From Theobroma cacao (lineage: Eukaryota; Streptophyta; Magnoliopsida; Malvales; Malvaceae), in contig NC_030853.1 of NCBI RefSeq assembly GCF_000208745.1, positions 12,232,097-12,296,096 of the forward strand: 64,000 nt of DNA, in the 5' to 3' direction. The position numbers and the translations under genes were made by a program. Of this stretch, positions 35,661-47,786 are shown one piece after another. The notes under the pieces are model-generated. The model did not search any database. It had not been told where the DNA came from and saw only the letters and a program-made list of their open reading frames with translations. Position 1 is the first letter of the stretch. Each line of letters opens with the position of its first letter.

Positions 35661-37218
35661 ATGGCTCTCCAAAAATCAATAGTGGCTGAGGGACAATCAA
35701 CAAACAGACCACCTCTGTTTGATGGCTCTAATTACCCTTATTGGAGCACTAGAATGTCAATTTACGTTAGAGCTATAGACTTGAAATGTGAGACATCATA
35801 ACTGATGGACCCTTTATGCCCTCAACCATGAATGTGTTGACAAATGAGTTGTTGCCCAAGCCAAGGTCTGAATGGACCGAGGCTAAAACTAAGAAAGTTC
35901 AAATAAACTTTAAAGCCATTAACACATTGCATTGTGCATTAACCCCCACTGAGTTAACAAAGTCTCAAGCTGTACAACAGCTAAAGAAGTGTAGGAAAAA
36001 CTTAGAATAATCCATGAAGGGACTTCTCAAGTAAAGGAGTCCAAAATTGCTCTCTTAACACATAATTATGAAATGTTCAAAATGGAGCCTGGTGAAGACA
36101 TCACCAGCATATTTGATAGGTTTACAAACATCACAAATAAATTGAGTCAACTAAGCAAGCCTATCCCTGAACAGGAATTAGTAAAAAGATTGCTTAGGTG
36201 TCTACCAAAAAATTGAAAGCCTAAAGTGACTGCAATCCGAAAGGCAAAAGATCTAAATGTTATCACCTTAGATGAGATTTGTGGCTCTCTCCTAACTCAT
36301 AAGCTGGAGCTTAAAGAGGAAGAAGAAGAAGATAGGAGGGAAGCAAAAGAAAAGAAAAAGAGCATTGCACTTAAAGCTAGCATCCTTGAAGAAGAGTTAG
36401 AAGAGTTGTCTTATGATGATGATGAAGAGTTAGCTCTGGTTGCAAGAAAATTCATAACGCTTATGGACAGAAAAAACCAGAGATTAGCTAGAAAAGGATT
36501 TAGAAAAGATCAAGGTGCTTCATGAAAAATAAGGAACAAAAATGACTCCAACAAAAAGGAGGAGCTAATCTGCTACGAATACAAGAAACCTGGTCACTTC
36601 AAGTCTGAGTGTCCATTGTTGAAAGATGAGACTCTAAAGAAAAATAAAAAATCTAGGAAAGCAATGGTGGCAGTTGCATGGTCGGACAGTGACACATCAA
36701 GCTCTGAAACTAATGATGAAAAATCTGAGGAAAGAGCAAACATCTGTTTAATGGCACAAGAGGATGAAACCGAGGTAACCTCATCCCCCTGCATTAATTC
36801 TTTTGATGATTTACAAGATGAGTATGAGTGCCTTTATGATGAATTTGAAAAACTTTTTTCGAAATACAAAACATTAAAGAAAAAGGTTGCATCTATTGAA
36901 AATGATTTGGAAAAGATGAGACAAGAGTTCAATTCTATTTTTGGGCAAAGAAATATTTTGCAAATTGAGTTAGAACACTCAAAAACAGACTTTGAAGTTT
37001 TAAAAGTAGAGCTAGATAATAAGTCTGATGCTTTGCAAAAATTACTTGATGAAAACACAGCTCTCAAATGTTTGAAAAATGAATCTTCAAAAAGAGATGT
37101 ATACCACAATAAAAATTCAGCTAAAGCATTACCTAGATGTTATAATTGTGGTAAACATGGTCATTTATCATATGATTGTTTTAAGAAAAGAAATGTGCAG
37201 AAAATCAAAAAAATTTAG
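35661..37218 (+). pseudogene. Sirevirus-2 gag remnant
   Basis: Start codon at 35661 (MALQKSIVAEGQ, then NRPPLFDGSNYPYW), the capsid start of the copia gag family. Frame breaks follow near 35800 and 36007. The 36226-36525 frame holds VTAIRKAKDLNVITLDEICGSL and an acidic/basic stretch. A first knuckle near 36567 reads CYEYKKPGHFKSEC, with Tyr for the second Cys. The 36616-37218 frame has an acidic region, a probable coiled coil of about 90 residues (KYKTLKKKVASIENDLEKM... heptad-like) and a second, intact knuckle, CYNCGKHGHLSYDC. A coiled coil plus two knuckles suits Sirevirus gag. Several stops make it inactive. Confidence 0.88.
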
Positions 37219-37359
37219 GTTCCTAAAGGATACTATATTGCAACTAACACTCAAGGACCCATCAAAGTATGGGTACCTATAAAGAAAAACCGAAATGCTA
37301 TTTTATAGGTTGAGCTACACTTAAAAGAGGCATGTTCAAGAGCTCAACTCAAGAAGAAG

Positions 37360-38485
37360 CAGCCTTGGTACATGGACAGTGGCTGCTCACAGCACATGAC
37401 AGGAGATGAAATGTTATTTGCTCATATGGACAAAAGAAATGGAGGAACCATATCTTTTGGTGATGATTCAAAAGGTAGAATTCATGGGATAGGTACAGTT
37501 AGTAAGAACTCCCAAACTCAAATCAGTCATGTGTTGTTAGTTAATGGTTTGAAGCATAATTTATTGAGCATTAGTCAATTATGTGACAAAGGATTTAAAG
37601 TATGCTTTGATTCAAACAAGTGTGAAGTAATAGATATAAGTACAAACAAAATCTCATTTATAGGAAAGAAATTAAAGAATATGTATGTGATATTTCTCGA
37701 GGATCTTGAAATAAATAATGAAATATGTTTAGTTGCAAATGCTGATAGTGATAGCTAGTTTTTGCATAGGAGATTAGGACATGTTAGCTTGCATACCATT
37801 TCAAAATTAATCAAGAAAAATCTAGTTGTTGGGCTGCCAAATATAAAATTTGAAAGCAACAAAATATGTGATGCTTGCCAACTAGGAAAACAAGTTAGAA
37901 CATCTTTCAAGTCTAAGAAGATTGTGTCAACATTTAGACCTTTTGAATTGCTTCAGATTGATCTATTTGGTCCAATAAGCACAACTAGCTTAGGAGGAAA
38001 ATCTTATGGCTTTGTAATAGTTGATGACTATTCTAGATATACTTAGGTTCATTTTCTTGCTCATAAGAATGATGCTTTATCAGCTTTTTTAAGTCATTGT
38101 AAGAAAGTAGAAAATGAAAAAGGACTAGCCATAGTTAGCATAAGAGTGATCATGGAGGAGAATTTCAAAATGATAAGTTTGAAAAATTTTGTAATGAAAA
38201 AAGGTTGGATCACAATTTTTCTACACCTAGAACACCCTAGCAAAAAGGAGTTATGGAAAGGAAAAACTAAACCCTAAAAGAAATGGCTAGGACTATGCTA
38301 TGTGAGAACAACCTACCTAAATATCTTTGGGCTGAGGTAGTAAATATAGCAACTTATATTCTTAATAGAGTCTCAATAAGACCTTTGATTTCAAAGACTC
38401 CATACGAACTTTACAAGGGTAGGAAACCAAATATTTCTCACTTTAGGAGTTTTGGTTGTAAGTGCTTTGGATTGAACAATGGAAA
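37360..38485 (+). pseudogene. Sirevirus-2 protease and integrase remnant
   Basis: The 37372-37758 frame starts MDSGCSQHMTGDE, the copia aspartic protease active site (D-S-G). It runs into the GAG-pre-integrase domain (LKHNLLSISQLCDKGFKVCF). After one stop the 37762-38046 frame carries HRRLGHVSLHTISKL (zinc-binding HxxxH with CDACQLGKQ) and the integrase core start LLQIDLFGP with the first catalytic Asp, then DDYSRYT. A stop and frame changes follow. Relatives of DHGGEF, STPRTP and VMERKN are readable near 38150-38260, and the 38283 frame resumes with MARTMLCENNLPKYLWAE and SFGCKCFGLNNGK before the deletion junction. Confidence 0.9.
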
Positions 38486-39750
38486 ACAGCCCATAAGGTT
38501 GTTGCTAGCTTTTGCATGTTTCATGAATTTTAAATTGTTCCAAATGGATGTAAAAAGTGCATTCTTAAATAGATTAATTCAAGAGGAAGTATATGTAGAA
38601 CAACCACCTGGTTTTGAAGACTTTGAAAAATCTGATCATGTTTTCAAACTTCATAGAGCCTTGTATAGATTGAAACAAGCTCCTAGAGCTTGGTATGAAA
38701 GGCTTTCAAAATTTTTAGTTGAAAAAGGGTATGATAGAGGCAGCATTGATACTACATTGTTCATTAAGAGATATCTAAATGATTTAATTGTTGTGCAAAT
38801 ATATGTGGATGACATTGTATTTAGTGCAAGTAATGAGGCTTTATGCAAAAACTTTGCTAAGAAAATACAAGGTGAATTTGAGATGAGCATGATGAGAGAG
38901 TTGAAGTACTTCCTTGGTCTTCAAATTAAACAAAGTGAGGAAGGAATCTTCATCAACCAAGAAAGATACACTCAAGATATGCTCAAGAAATTCGATATGC
39001 TGAAACTGAAATTAATTTCCACACCAATGAGTCCATCCACCAAACTCGACTTAGATGAAAAAGGTAAGGATGTAGATCAAAAGCTCTATAGAGGTATGAT
39101 CGGCTTTCTTCTCTACTTAACAGAAAGTAGACCGAATATTCAGTTTAGTGTGTATGTGTGCTAAAATTCAGTCACAGCCTAAAGAATCACACCTAATAGC
39201 TATTAAGAGAATTTTTAGATACCTCATAGACACTCAAGGGCTAGGAATATGGTACTCTGGAGACTCAACTCTTAACTTAGTTGGATATTCAGATGCTGAC
39301 TTTGCTGGCAGTAAAACTGATAGAAAAAGCACTAGTGGAACATGTCAATTTTTAGGAAGCATGCTTGTGTCTTAGACCAGCAAGAAGCAAAATTCAATAG
39401 CTTTGTCAACAGCCGAAGCAGAGTATATATCACTAGGTAGCTACCGTGCATAAATTCTTTGGATCAAGCAACAATTAAAAGACTATGGATTAACTATGCA
39501 TAACGTACCAATATACTGTGATAACACAAGTGTAATCAATATATCAAAAAACCCTATGCAACACTCTAGGACAAAGCACATTGAAATTAGACACCATTTT
39601 ATTAGAGACCATGTAGTGATAAATGATATTAAGATCAAATTTGTGAACACTTTACATCAATCAGCAGACATTTTTACCAAACCTCTGAATGAAGATAGAT
39701 TCTGTAAGATTAGAAGAAATTTAGGGATGATTAGTATGAAGGAATTATAG
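38486..39750 (+). pseudogene. Sirevirus-2 reverse transcriptase and RNase H, N-terminus deleted
   Basis: Open in frame with integrase through 39164. RT begins abruptly at IRLLLAFACFMNFKLFQMDVKS; the MDVKSAFLN motif, LYRLKQAPRAWYERL and the catalytic YVDD (38807-38818) are intact. The normal integrase C-terminus and first part of RT (roughly 250 residues in related elements) are missing. After a stop near 39164 a second frame (39148-39375) gives the RNase H start with SDADFAGSKTDRKSTSGTC. The 39496-39750 frame gives [24 protein letters not shown] and DIFTKPLNED, ending with tag at 39750. The polymerase cannot be complete, but the YVDD and RNase H motifs are well preserved, so this is the youngest-looking pol here. 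Confidence 0.92.
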
Positions 39751-40607
39751 GAAAACCTTTGACTCTCACATAGAAAACAAAGTGCATTTAGTCGACTAAG
39801 GAATTCTTAGTCAACTGATAGTGGTCTGACAGCATTAAATAGTAAGACTTAGTCAGTTTAGAGAAAGAGGAGTAAAATGAGGTAAAAATTGGGTTTACCG
39901 AGTGCAAAAAGAATGAAGAAAAACTGCCAAAGGTAAAAAACCAAAATTTTAAAGGGAATTTTGAAATTATGAAGAAATAAAAGTAAGGCAGTACTTAAGG
40001 GAAAGTGAGCAGTTTTTCTAAGAAATAATTGCTGACAACCTCTCTTTTTCTCTCCCCTCAAACCCATTGCTCTAAAAACAAAAACCCAAATCTTCCTGTT
40101 TGCCTTTGAAACTGACTCAAACCCTCACCATTAAAAAAAAAAAACTTGGTCAGAAATTTCTGGAATCAAAATGGCTAGAACATCTCAGAGTAAAGAGATA
40201 TCAGAAAAGAAGAAAGGGAAAAAGCCAATGGAGGAAGGAACAAGAACAGAAAGTCTGAAGAAGAAATAAAAAATCATGCCTGCTTTAGTGAAAGAAATAT
40301 CCAAGAAACTAAGAGAAAAGAAGCAGAAAACTAACAAGAAGAAAGATACAGAATCCTCACTCCACAAAGGTACTAGTTCTTCTTCTTTGAAGTTCAGGAA
40401 TAAGTTGCATGAATATAGGTTCAAAAATATTGAGGATGCATCAACCTCCTATGGCAAATTTATTGATTAGAAGAGTTTTACTGAAAATGTATAAATCCAT
40501 ACTAGTTTATCTGAGTACTTTGATGAACTGAAACTAAAAGGTTACAACACCTTTAAGAATAAGTCTTATAGTGCAAGTCTGGTTAAAGAGTTCTATTTTG
40601 GCATTGT
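39751..40607 (+). pseudogene. Sirevirus-2 spacer and extra-ORF remnant
   Basis: The spacer contains a perfect TTAGTCGACTAA palindrome (39788-39799), matching the palindrome family of this element's LTR. A start at 40171 opens MARTSQSKEISEKKKGKKPM, a lysine-rich N-terminus. After a stop, the 40276-40470 frame goes on (basic, then FRNKLHEYRFKNIEDAS). A degenerate continuation to 40607 (ELKLKGYNTF, VKEFYFGIV) parallels the extra ORF of Sirevirus-1 at 52030-52170. The gypsy-like element at 40608 cuts it. Function of this ORF in the lineage is unknown to me. Confidence 0.65.
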
Positions 40608-43250
40608 TGTCACGACCCAAGTTCTGAGCCATAACCGGTGCATGGGCCCAATGGGCATAGCCCACCAAACCTAAGCAAGCCTATTATATAATCTTGCTCA
40701 ACATTCCATCAACTATTCTCAAGTCACCTTTCATAAGTCCAACTTATAATCACTTTAATAATGGGCTATAGCAATCAAGAATTGCATTAATATAAACCCA
40801 AAACGATGCTAACATTTTCAACTCATGGTGGCATTAACAGTTAAAATATACATATTTTGTCTAAGAAATGCATCTTAGTATTTTACATCACATAAACGTA
40901 TTCATAAAACAAAATGACTCTTGACTTCCAGCGAAGTGACCACAGTGAAGGTGCGGCTACTGAATGCCAAAATACTTACCAAGAAGACAAAACTACGTGG
41001 ATACCTCAACCTAGGTTCCAACTGCCTCTTGATCTGAAAACATGAAATTGAAAATAGTGAGTACAAACTTAGTGAGTGAACATAAGAAGGGAACAAGCAA
41101 CGACAAGGAACGTTTTAGAAAACATTATGCACTTGTTTTAAAAAAATAATGCAATTGAGTTAATTTCTTACTAAAAACCCCTCATTTAAAACTTTTATTA
41201 ATAACCTTATAGTGTTTCAAAAACCCATGATCAATCCATGAAGTTAAATGGGAGAAAAATAGGTCAAAATCAAACAAGGTAGCAAGCATGACAGCAAGTT
41301 TCTCGTTGCAGCGAGAAACAGTCTTAGTTTGCATATGTTTCTGGTTTTCTTGTATATCTCCCACTACAGAAATCCAATTGACCTGATTTTTAGACCATTA
41401 GAAATCTAAGAGGTAGGGCTACAACTTTTATGTTTACCATATTTCCAATTTCGGAAGGGAAGATGGCCAAAATCTTCATCGAAGTGAAAGTACTGCACCA
41501 AAACTTGAGAGTTTCTCGCTGCAGCGAGTTGCTAGCTGCCAAAACAGAATGTTTCTCGCTGCAGCGAGAAGCAGAGCACCTAAATGTAAAATGGACCTCC
41601 TTTGCACTAAAAATCCATTTGGTGCTGCAATAAAATCAATTTGCAAGAAAAATGGGAAATTCTCAAGATTCATCATGCCAATTTCAACATGCCATACAAT
41701 CACATTTTACAATCACACACATTCTATCATATATCTATAGATATAATCATATATAACACTTACACCAGCCCACCTTCTTCAGCTCTTGTGCACTCCCTAC
41801 ACGCACAAGGCAATACCACCATATGTGCACTCCCTACTCGCATATTTCAATGTCATAATGCGTGCATTCCCTACTCGCACACCTCATTATTATCATATAA
41901 CATCATTTATCATTACACAACATACATTCAAATATGTATACCAACACAATATAGGAGCACATGAATTCATCCTCTTTACACATTTCACACCTTTTACAAC
42001 ATCAAAGCATTTATCAAGGGCTTGTTCCCAAGCACCCATTTTTAATGAAAAGTTGGATAAAATCATGCAAATAATTCATCTCAACACAATTCTATTTTCC
42101 AAAACAATTTTGAAATGCAAGTTCACTCACCGATATTGTTGAACCTCTAATCGACTCTAACCTCCACTAATGGTTCAAATGAGCAGGTGAGGCCTTGTTG
42201 GAACCTATACACACACAACATCACAACCAACCCAAATTGGCATTAATATAATTCTAAAAGTTATTTCTTAACTCATGTTCAGCTAGTTATTCCTAACTAG
42301 CTTTCAATCACCATTAGGTGGCTATTTATTTCACTACTCTAGTCACCTTAAAAATGAATAACAATCTCAACAATAGATTAACTCACCACTCTAATCATCA
42401 ACCATTATCAACAACTTGAAAATTTATCCTGATTCATTACTCACTTTAGTGGTTTTTTGTAGTTGAATTCCTTTTCAAAAGCTTCCAAGCTACTATGACA
42501 ATCTCTCTTTTTCTCTCTAAAACTTTCAACTAGTGAGAGAAAGTGTTGAACAAAGACTTTTGAGGGTTTTAAGGTGGGAGAGTGAAAGAGCACAAAGGTT
42601 CTATGAAAAAGTGCACAAAAGCATAAAAATTGGAGCTAGAGAGAGAAAGTTAAAGAAGTTGCAAAGCAAGCTTCCATGGAGGACAAAAGGAACGTGAAAT
42701 GGGAGGAAGAAGAAGAAGAAGAAGTTGCTGGAAGCTGTTGGAGCTTGGATATTTATGCTTCAAGTTAATCCAAATTTCCATTGAAATTACCAAAATGCCC
42801 TTAACATGGTGGCTTTGTGTTCCTCCCATCCTTTGTGCAACCTTTTACTTTTTCGACACTAGGGCAAGGTACATAATAGTCTAGAAATACTCAAATTCAC
42901 AAAAACATAAAAATTTAGACCTGAGATACGAAATGACCATTTTGCCCCTATCATGGAAATTATCATTATTTTTATCTTCTTCATTTATTTACCATCATAA
43001 ACATCTTTCATTCATTTCTTAGGCCTATTTAGACCTTAATAGCATCAAAAAAACCCACTCGTAGGAGCTTACCAAGAGAAATTACGAAATTACCCCTAGT
43101 TTGCATTATCGCGTCTACTTCTAGTTACGTGTCTATAGAGGTCAAGATTTCATAGGTTCACTTTTGAATTACCCTTTTTAACTCGGTAATTAACCTCAAT
43201 TGGCATCTGTAAACTTTATTAACCACCGTATCAAAATACAGGGTACTACA
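40608..43250 (-). mobile_element. 3' LTR of the innermost gypsy-like element
   Basis: Plus ends are TGTCACGACCCAAG and GGGTACTACA; on minus it runs TGTAGTACCC...GGGTCGTGACA, 2643 bp. Near-identical to 47787-50308 apart from scattered substitutions and two deletions in the other copy. It includes a palindrome, TTCTCGCTGCAGCGAGAA, with three copies (41299-41318, 41515-41528, 41553-41570), and a tandem repeat of 37-bp units starting at 41788, 41825 and 41862. A polypurine tract lies inside at 43251. Short open frames across it are chance. Confidence 0.9.
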
Positions 43251-43262
43251 ATCTCCCCCACT
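43251..43262 (-). promoter_or_regulatory. Polypurine tract of the gypsy-like element
   Basis: The minus strand reads agtgggggagat immediately before the LTR start TGTAGTACCC, as expected for the plus-strand primer. Confidence 0.85.
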
Positions 43263-46200
43263 TAAAATGAATTCGTCCTCAAATTCAAATTGGCGTAGGG
43301 TGAATAATCAAAGTTCTAAAGTTCTGCCACATCACTTTTGTCGAGTATTCTGAACATAGAATCTTGGTTTATGCATCATATCGACTTCCAATCTTATAGA
43401 AAACTCGACAAGGTCATAATATATAGTTATGTGCACTACTCTTGTTAGATCAAAACAATATCATCCTTCATCTTATGAAGAGAATTCAAATAAGCTATTA
43501 ATTCTGGTCACACCTCAATCAAATCATCCTTAAATCATTAATTATGCATGTTTACTTAACCATCCGCAACTCCTCTACCTTGCTCCTTTATCAAACCCTA
43601 AAATATTCAAGCATCTATTCCACCATTGACTAGGGGTCTAATTTGTCAACCAATCTCTATTTCATTTTTCATTATCCCATATAAATTCCATTTAAGCATT
43701 TCATAATACATAAGGATCAAATGCTCTTTATTCATTTCATCTATTGTTTTTTTTAATATCAAAGATGATTCAAATCTAGCAACCATTAGTCATCATATTC
43801 CCAAAAACAAACTCCAATATCTTCATGATCAAATGCTCACTAGATAAATCTCAACTTATACCATAAGGCATTTCAATAAATCATGACATTCCACATACCC
43901 CCTTATAATCTTAACCAATCTCTTTAATCAATAACTCAACCTCACAAGATTAAAGTTGCTCAAAATTTTTCCTTTAAGGTTCCTTTCCAAGTCTCATCTT
44001 GATTACTAATCGTTTTCATATTTCCAATGTCGTAGCTAATTTGTTCATCATCAATCACATACAACATATATAACTTGAAATTCTTCAAATTTACTCCAAA
44101 CATCAGATCTCATGGCCTTATTAGTTTATCAATATGAAGATCAAATTAAACATTTATCTCTCCTTAAGTGCACTTTAAAATTTAAAATCATCTATTAAGA
44201 CCTTTCTGATATTAACTTCTTTTAGTCCTTTTAACCTTAGAAAATTAAATCCATAATCATTCATTTTGAATCATGAGCTTTATACCAATCAAGGCAGATT
44301 TTACACTTTTAATTATACGAATTCAAATGCAAACCTTTGCACATAAGCTATAAACATTTCCCCACATCTTTATATATCAAAACTATATTTATTGAAGCTA
44401 TACCAGAACTGATACATCATTTTCCATTGCCCCTTAGGATATTAAATTCATGTCATACTTTTCAATTTGTGTACTTCATAATAACCTAACAATTTCTAGC
44501 TCACAGTTAAGCTAGTTCATATGCCAAGCCTCTCAAGCTATATCAAAACACCAAGTTTTATCACGATATAATAGAATTTGATGAACTCATACCAAAAGTA
44601 TAGACACTTACTTTTAAGCTAACAACATTATAGTCCACTTGTTCACTGCCAAAATCAGTGATAAATTATCTTAATCATTGTCTATCACTATAACCATTGA
44701 TAAAATGTCATCATCGAATCAAATTATAACTAACTCCGCATGAGCGTTTATACCAATATGCAACATATATATCCATACATATATATTTCCAAAAATTTTA
44801 ACTTCGAATAGCCTTAGGCATATCAAGCTCAATAAGCCGTCTGTAAAACCAAAATAACCAACAATCAAGTTTAGAATCATTTCTTCTCTTGGTTGGTTAG
44901 ATCATGCTCATCATTTGTGGTGAATACACAAAGCTGATTTCAATATTCCATTCTCATACAAAAGTCAACCACTAATTGGCACAATCTCCAAACACCATGT
45001 GTTTTATAAGTCGATTTTCTTAGTCAAAATTCATATTGTAGTATTCCAACTTTAGGTCACGTCTCATTACCAAATCTTTACTCGTATACGAGTACTTGAA
45101 TTCTCAAATCATCATCTCTTTTCTAAGTAGATCTCTGCAATTTCCGTAGCGTATTTCTATTCCCTCACCAGTAGTAGTATCATTTAATCAACCCGTGTCA
45201 CCCTCGTTCTCTAAACATTTGAAACACAATTCAACCTTTGCCTACCCTTACCAAGCACTTTACCTTAATAATTACTCAAAATAAATTGAAACTTGTGGGG
45301 GAAACACATTTCACCATTTATGCCTTGCATCTACGAGCATATCGAGACCACAACTTTATCAGATCTAGATATCAGCAAGATAATCGTTGCCTCAAACCAA
45401 CATTTCCATGCACCTTTATATTTGCAACATATTTTTTATTTTTTTTAATTTATTTTTTTTTACTCATGTGGCATATTTGTTACGAGTCCCAACTTAATTA
45501 TACAGCCATTTGCTCTTTGAGCTTTAGTGTTTTCTCATTATGAAAAATCTCTCAAATTTATCTCATCAAGGTATTCACAAAGTGGATACATGTCCATAAC
45601 TTACAGTTCAAGGTCTAAAGCATTGAACACTATCCCATCATTAAAGTTCTACACTATATCATATAATACAAAATATAAGCTAATAACTATGATAGTGAAA
45701 TTCTAAAGTTCCACCTTTATCTACCAATCATAGCTCCCTTTATGAGCACATACTTTATACTGCTTGATTGTTCACAAGCCACTCATGGCCATCCAAATTC
45801 AACCTCTTATAGCAAGTCAAGCTAATATATTCACTTATGCTTTTCCATACACTTCCAAAACACTTAAACACTTCCTTTAATAGGGTTCCATTGAGAACTT
45901 AATCAATCAAAGGCTTATCTTCAAAGCCACTCATAACTTTAATTGTTCATTGTATGCTCGATAACACTTTAGCTCACTAACCCCACTAGACATTATTTTA
46001 AAATCTCCTAAGGTGTTCGTGTTCTTAGTTCGAATCATACCATCTAACTTAGTATAATTGCATTAATTATCCTTAAGCTCTTTATGCTCAGCATATCAAC
46101 ATCCATATTTCCCCCTCATTCATGTTATTGACCTTGTTAAAGTATATGTGGCTTTTCAACCTTTCACAATACATTCTACATTTATGCCAAGGCATTCTCA

Positions 46201-47770
46201 ATCACATGCCAAGCCTATAGTCATGTAATTATAAATCAAGGTAAACTCCCCTATGGGATATCTCCTTCCATATGATGCATGGGGATCACAAGATGTACAA
46301 CTCCAAGTGTATGCCTACATATTGATAACCTCCATATATTTTATGATCATGGAAACCGCAATTTGCAAAACTAGCTTTCTATCACAAGTTTGTGATCGGA
46401 ACATTAGTCTCCACATATCTCACTTTGGACATACTTCACTACCAACATTCATATACCTTTACCACAACATTCAGTGCAAATTGATTAAGCAATGATCTCC
46501 AAATTTACTCTTAGGTACACATATATCAAATTGTACACCACTTAATGTTAAGATCTTGACTTTACTAATCAATTCTTAACCAATTACATCCATAAGATAG
46601 ACAATTCACATAATTTTTGTATCTTGTCTTTGCAGTCATAAGATCAAAATTTCTTAAGCTTAGGATGCAGAAGCTTCCTTTTAAGAGCATATCCGAAAAT
46701 CCACATGTTTTAAGTCCCTTACCTTTGGAAAAGTCACATTCAAGACTAATCATTTACATCATAGGTTGCATATTGAACCAAACATATTTTTAAATTGACC
46801 TTTAAAGCAATTCATATATCGATCTTCATATAGAACTTCATATGGCACTTAGACTAAATTTGTCATTTCCATGTCATTTAATTTCAAACTGCTAAATCCA
46901 CATCTAGTCCTTTAACCCTTTGGCTCCACACTAAGCATAGCAAAATTCAAGCTCATCCTTAAAGTAGATCATTTACTAGCCTTTTACTTCATAACCATAC
47001 ATCATTTATAATAATCAGTGATTTTCACCCTTGAGCTAATTCATGCAATTATAACCATAAACCATAATAATTCAATTCAAGCCTTGGGATCTCGCAGTTA
47101 CTTAATTAGAATCAAAACCAACTCCATCCAAGCTACTACATACATATTCGCATATAAATTATTTCAGAATCCCAACACCATTTCTATAGGGGCATGACAA
47201 GCTCATTTAACGTAGTGCACTTACCTATGTGCACTTAAACGTTGGTTTACACTTTCCTTGATACTTAAATTTATAAATCCCAAGCGAGTCATAACAATCA
47301 CTATTCATTTCAATCAAAATACAGCTCTTATTACCATTATCGTACGTCCTCCCTAGATTGACCTCAAATACAATTCATAGTCTCCAAAATTTTAATTTTT
47401 TTTATAACCATGTGTTCAAATAATAATTCCACCAAATGAATAAATTATTACGAACCTAACAGTCCAACTCCATTTTCCTCCATCCTTAGTCGGAAGAATA
47501 TATCATTATATTGACCTTTCATTAGGAGCATTTGCTTAAAAATCTTTCCAATAATGGTTTGTGTCTCGGATGCATCTCAAACCTGAGCAGCGATACCATT
47601 TATGCCCTTTACATGACAATAGCAAAAGGGTAGGTTACTTGGAATAGGAGTTCATATAGTCTCCTGTCTATGACTTGTGCTGCAATTACAAACCATAGAC
47701 AAGAATCTACATTAACTCTGACAACTCCGCTGGTTGACACGAGAATCCCTAGGACTCGACTAAACCTAGA
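43263..47770 (-). mobile_element. 4.5-kb apparently non-coding interior
   Basis: AT-rich throughout. I found no gag, protease, RT, RNase H or integrase motif on either strand, and the longest open frame is about 100 residues on the wrong strand. Only the first 30 bases next to the polypurine tract resemble the end of a gypsy pol (minus: ttgaatttgaggacgaattc). This points to a non-autonomous large retrotransposon derivative dependent on a relative for its proteins. A heavily decayed coding region cannot be fully excluded without a profile search. Confidence 0.6.
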
Positions 47771-47782
47771 GTTCTAATACCA
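47771..47782 (-). promoter_or_regulatory. Primer-binding site of the gypsy-like element
   Basis: The minus strand reads TGGTATTAGAAC four bases after the LTR end, close to the TGGTATCAGAGC initiator tRNA-Met complement, with C-to-T and G-to-A differences. It confirms minus orientation. Confidence 0.75.
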
Positions 47783-47786
47783 CTTT

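Noticed and set aside
41641..42142. Open frames of 107 and 118 residues in the inner LTR
   Set aside because: The frame breaks in the partner LTR at 48780-48965, and the sequence is tandem repeat and LTR.
45238..46495. Open frames of about 80-100 residues in the gypsy-like interior
   Set aside because: They are on the strand opposite to the element, with no family motif; expected by chance in 4.5 kb.
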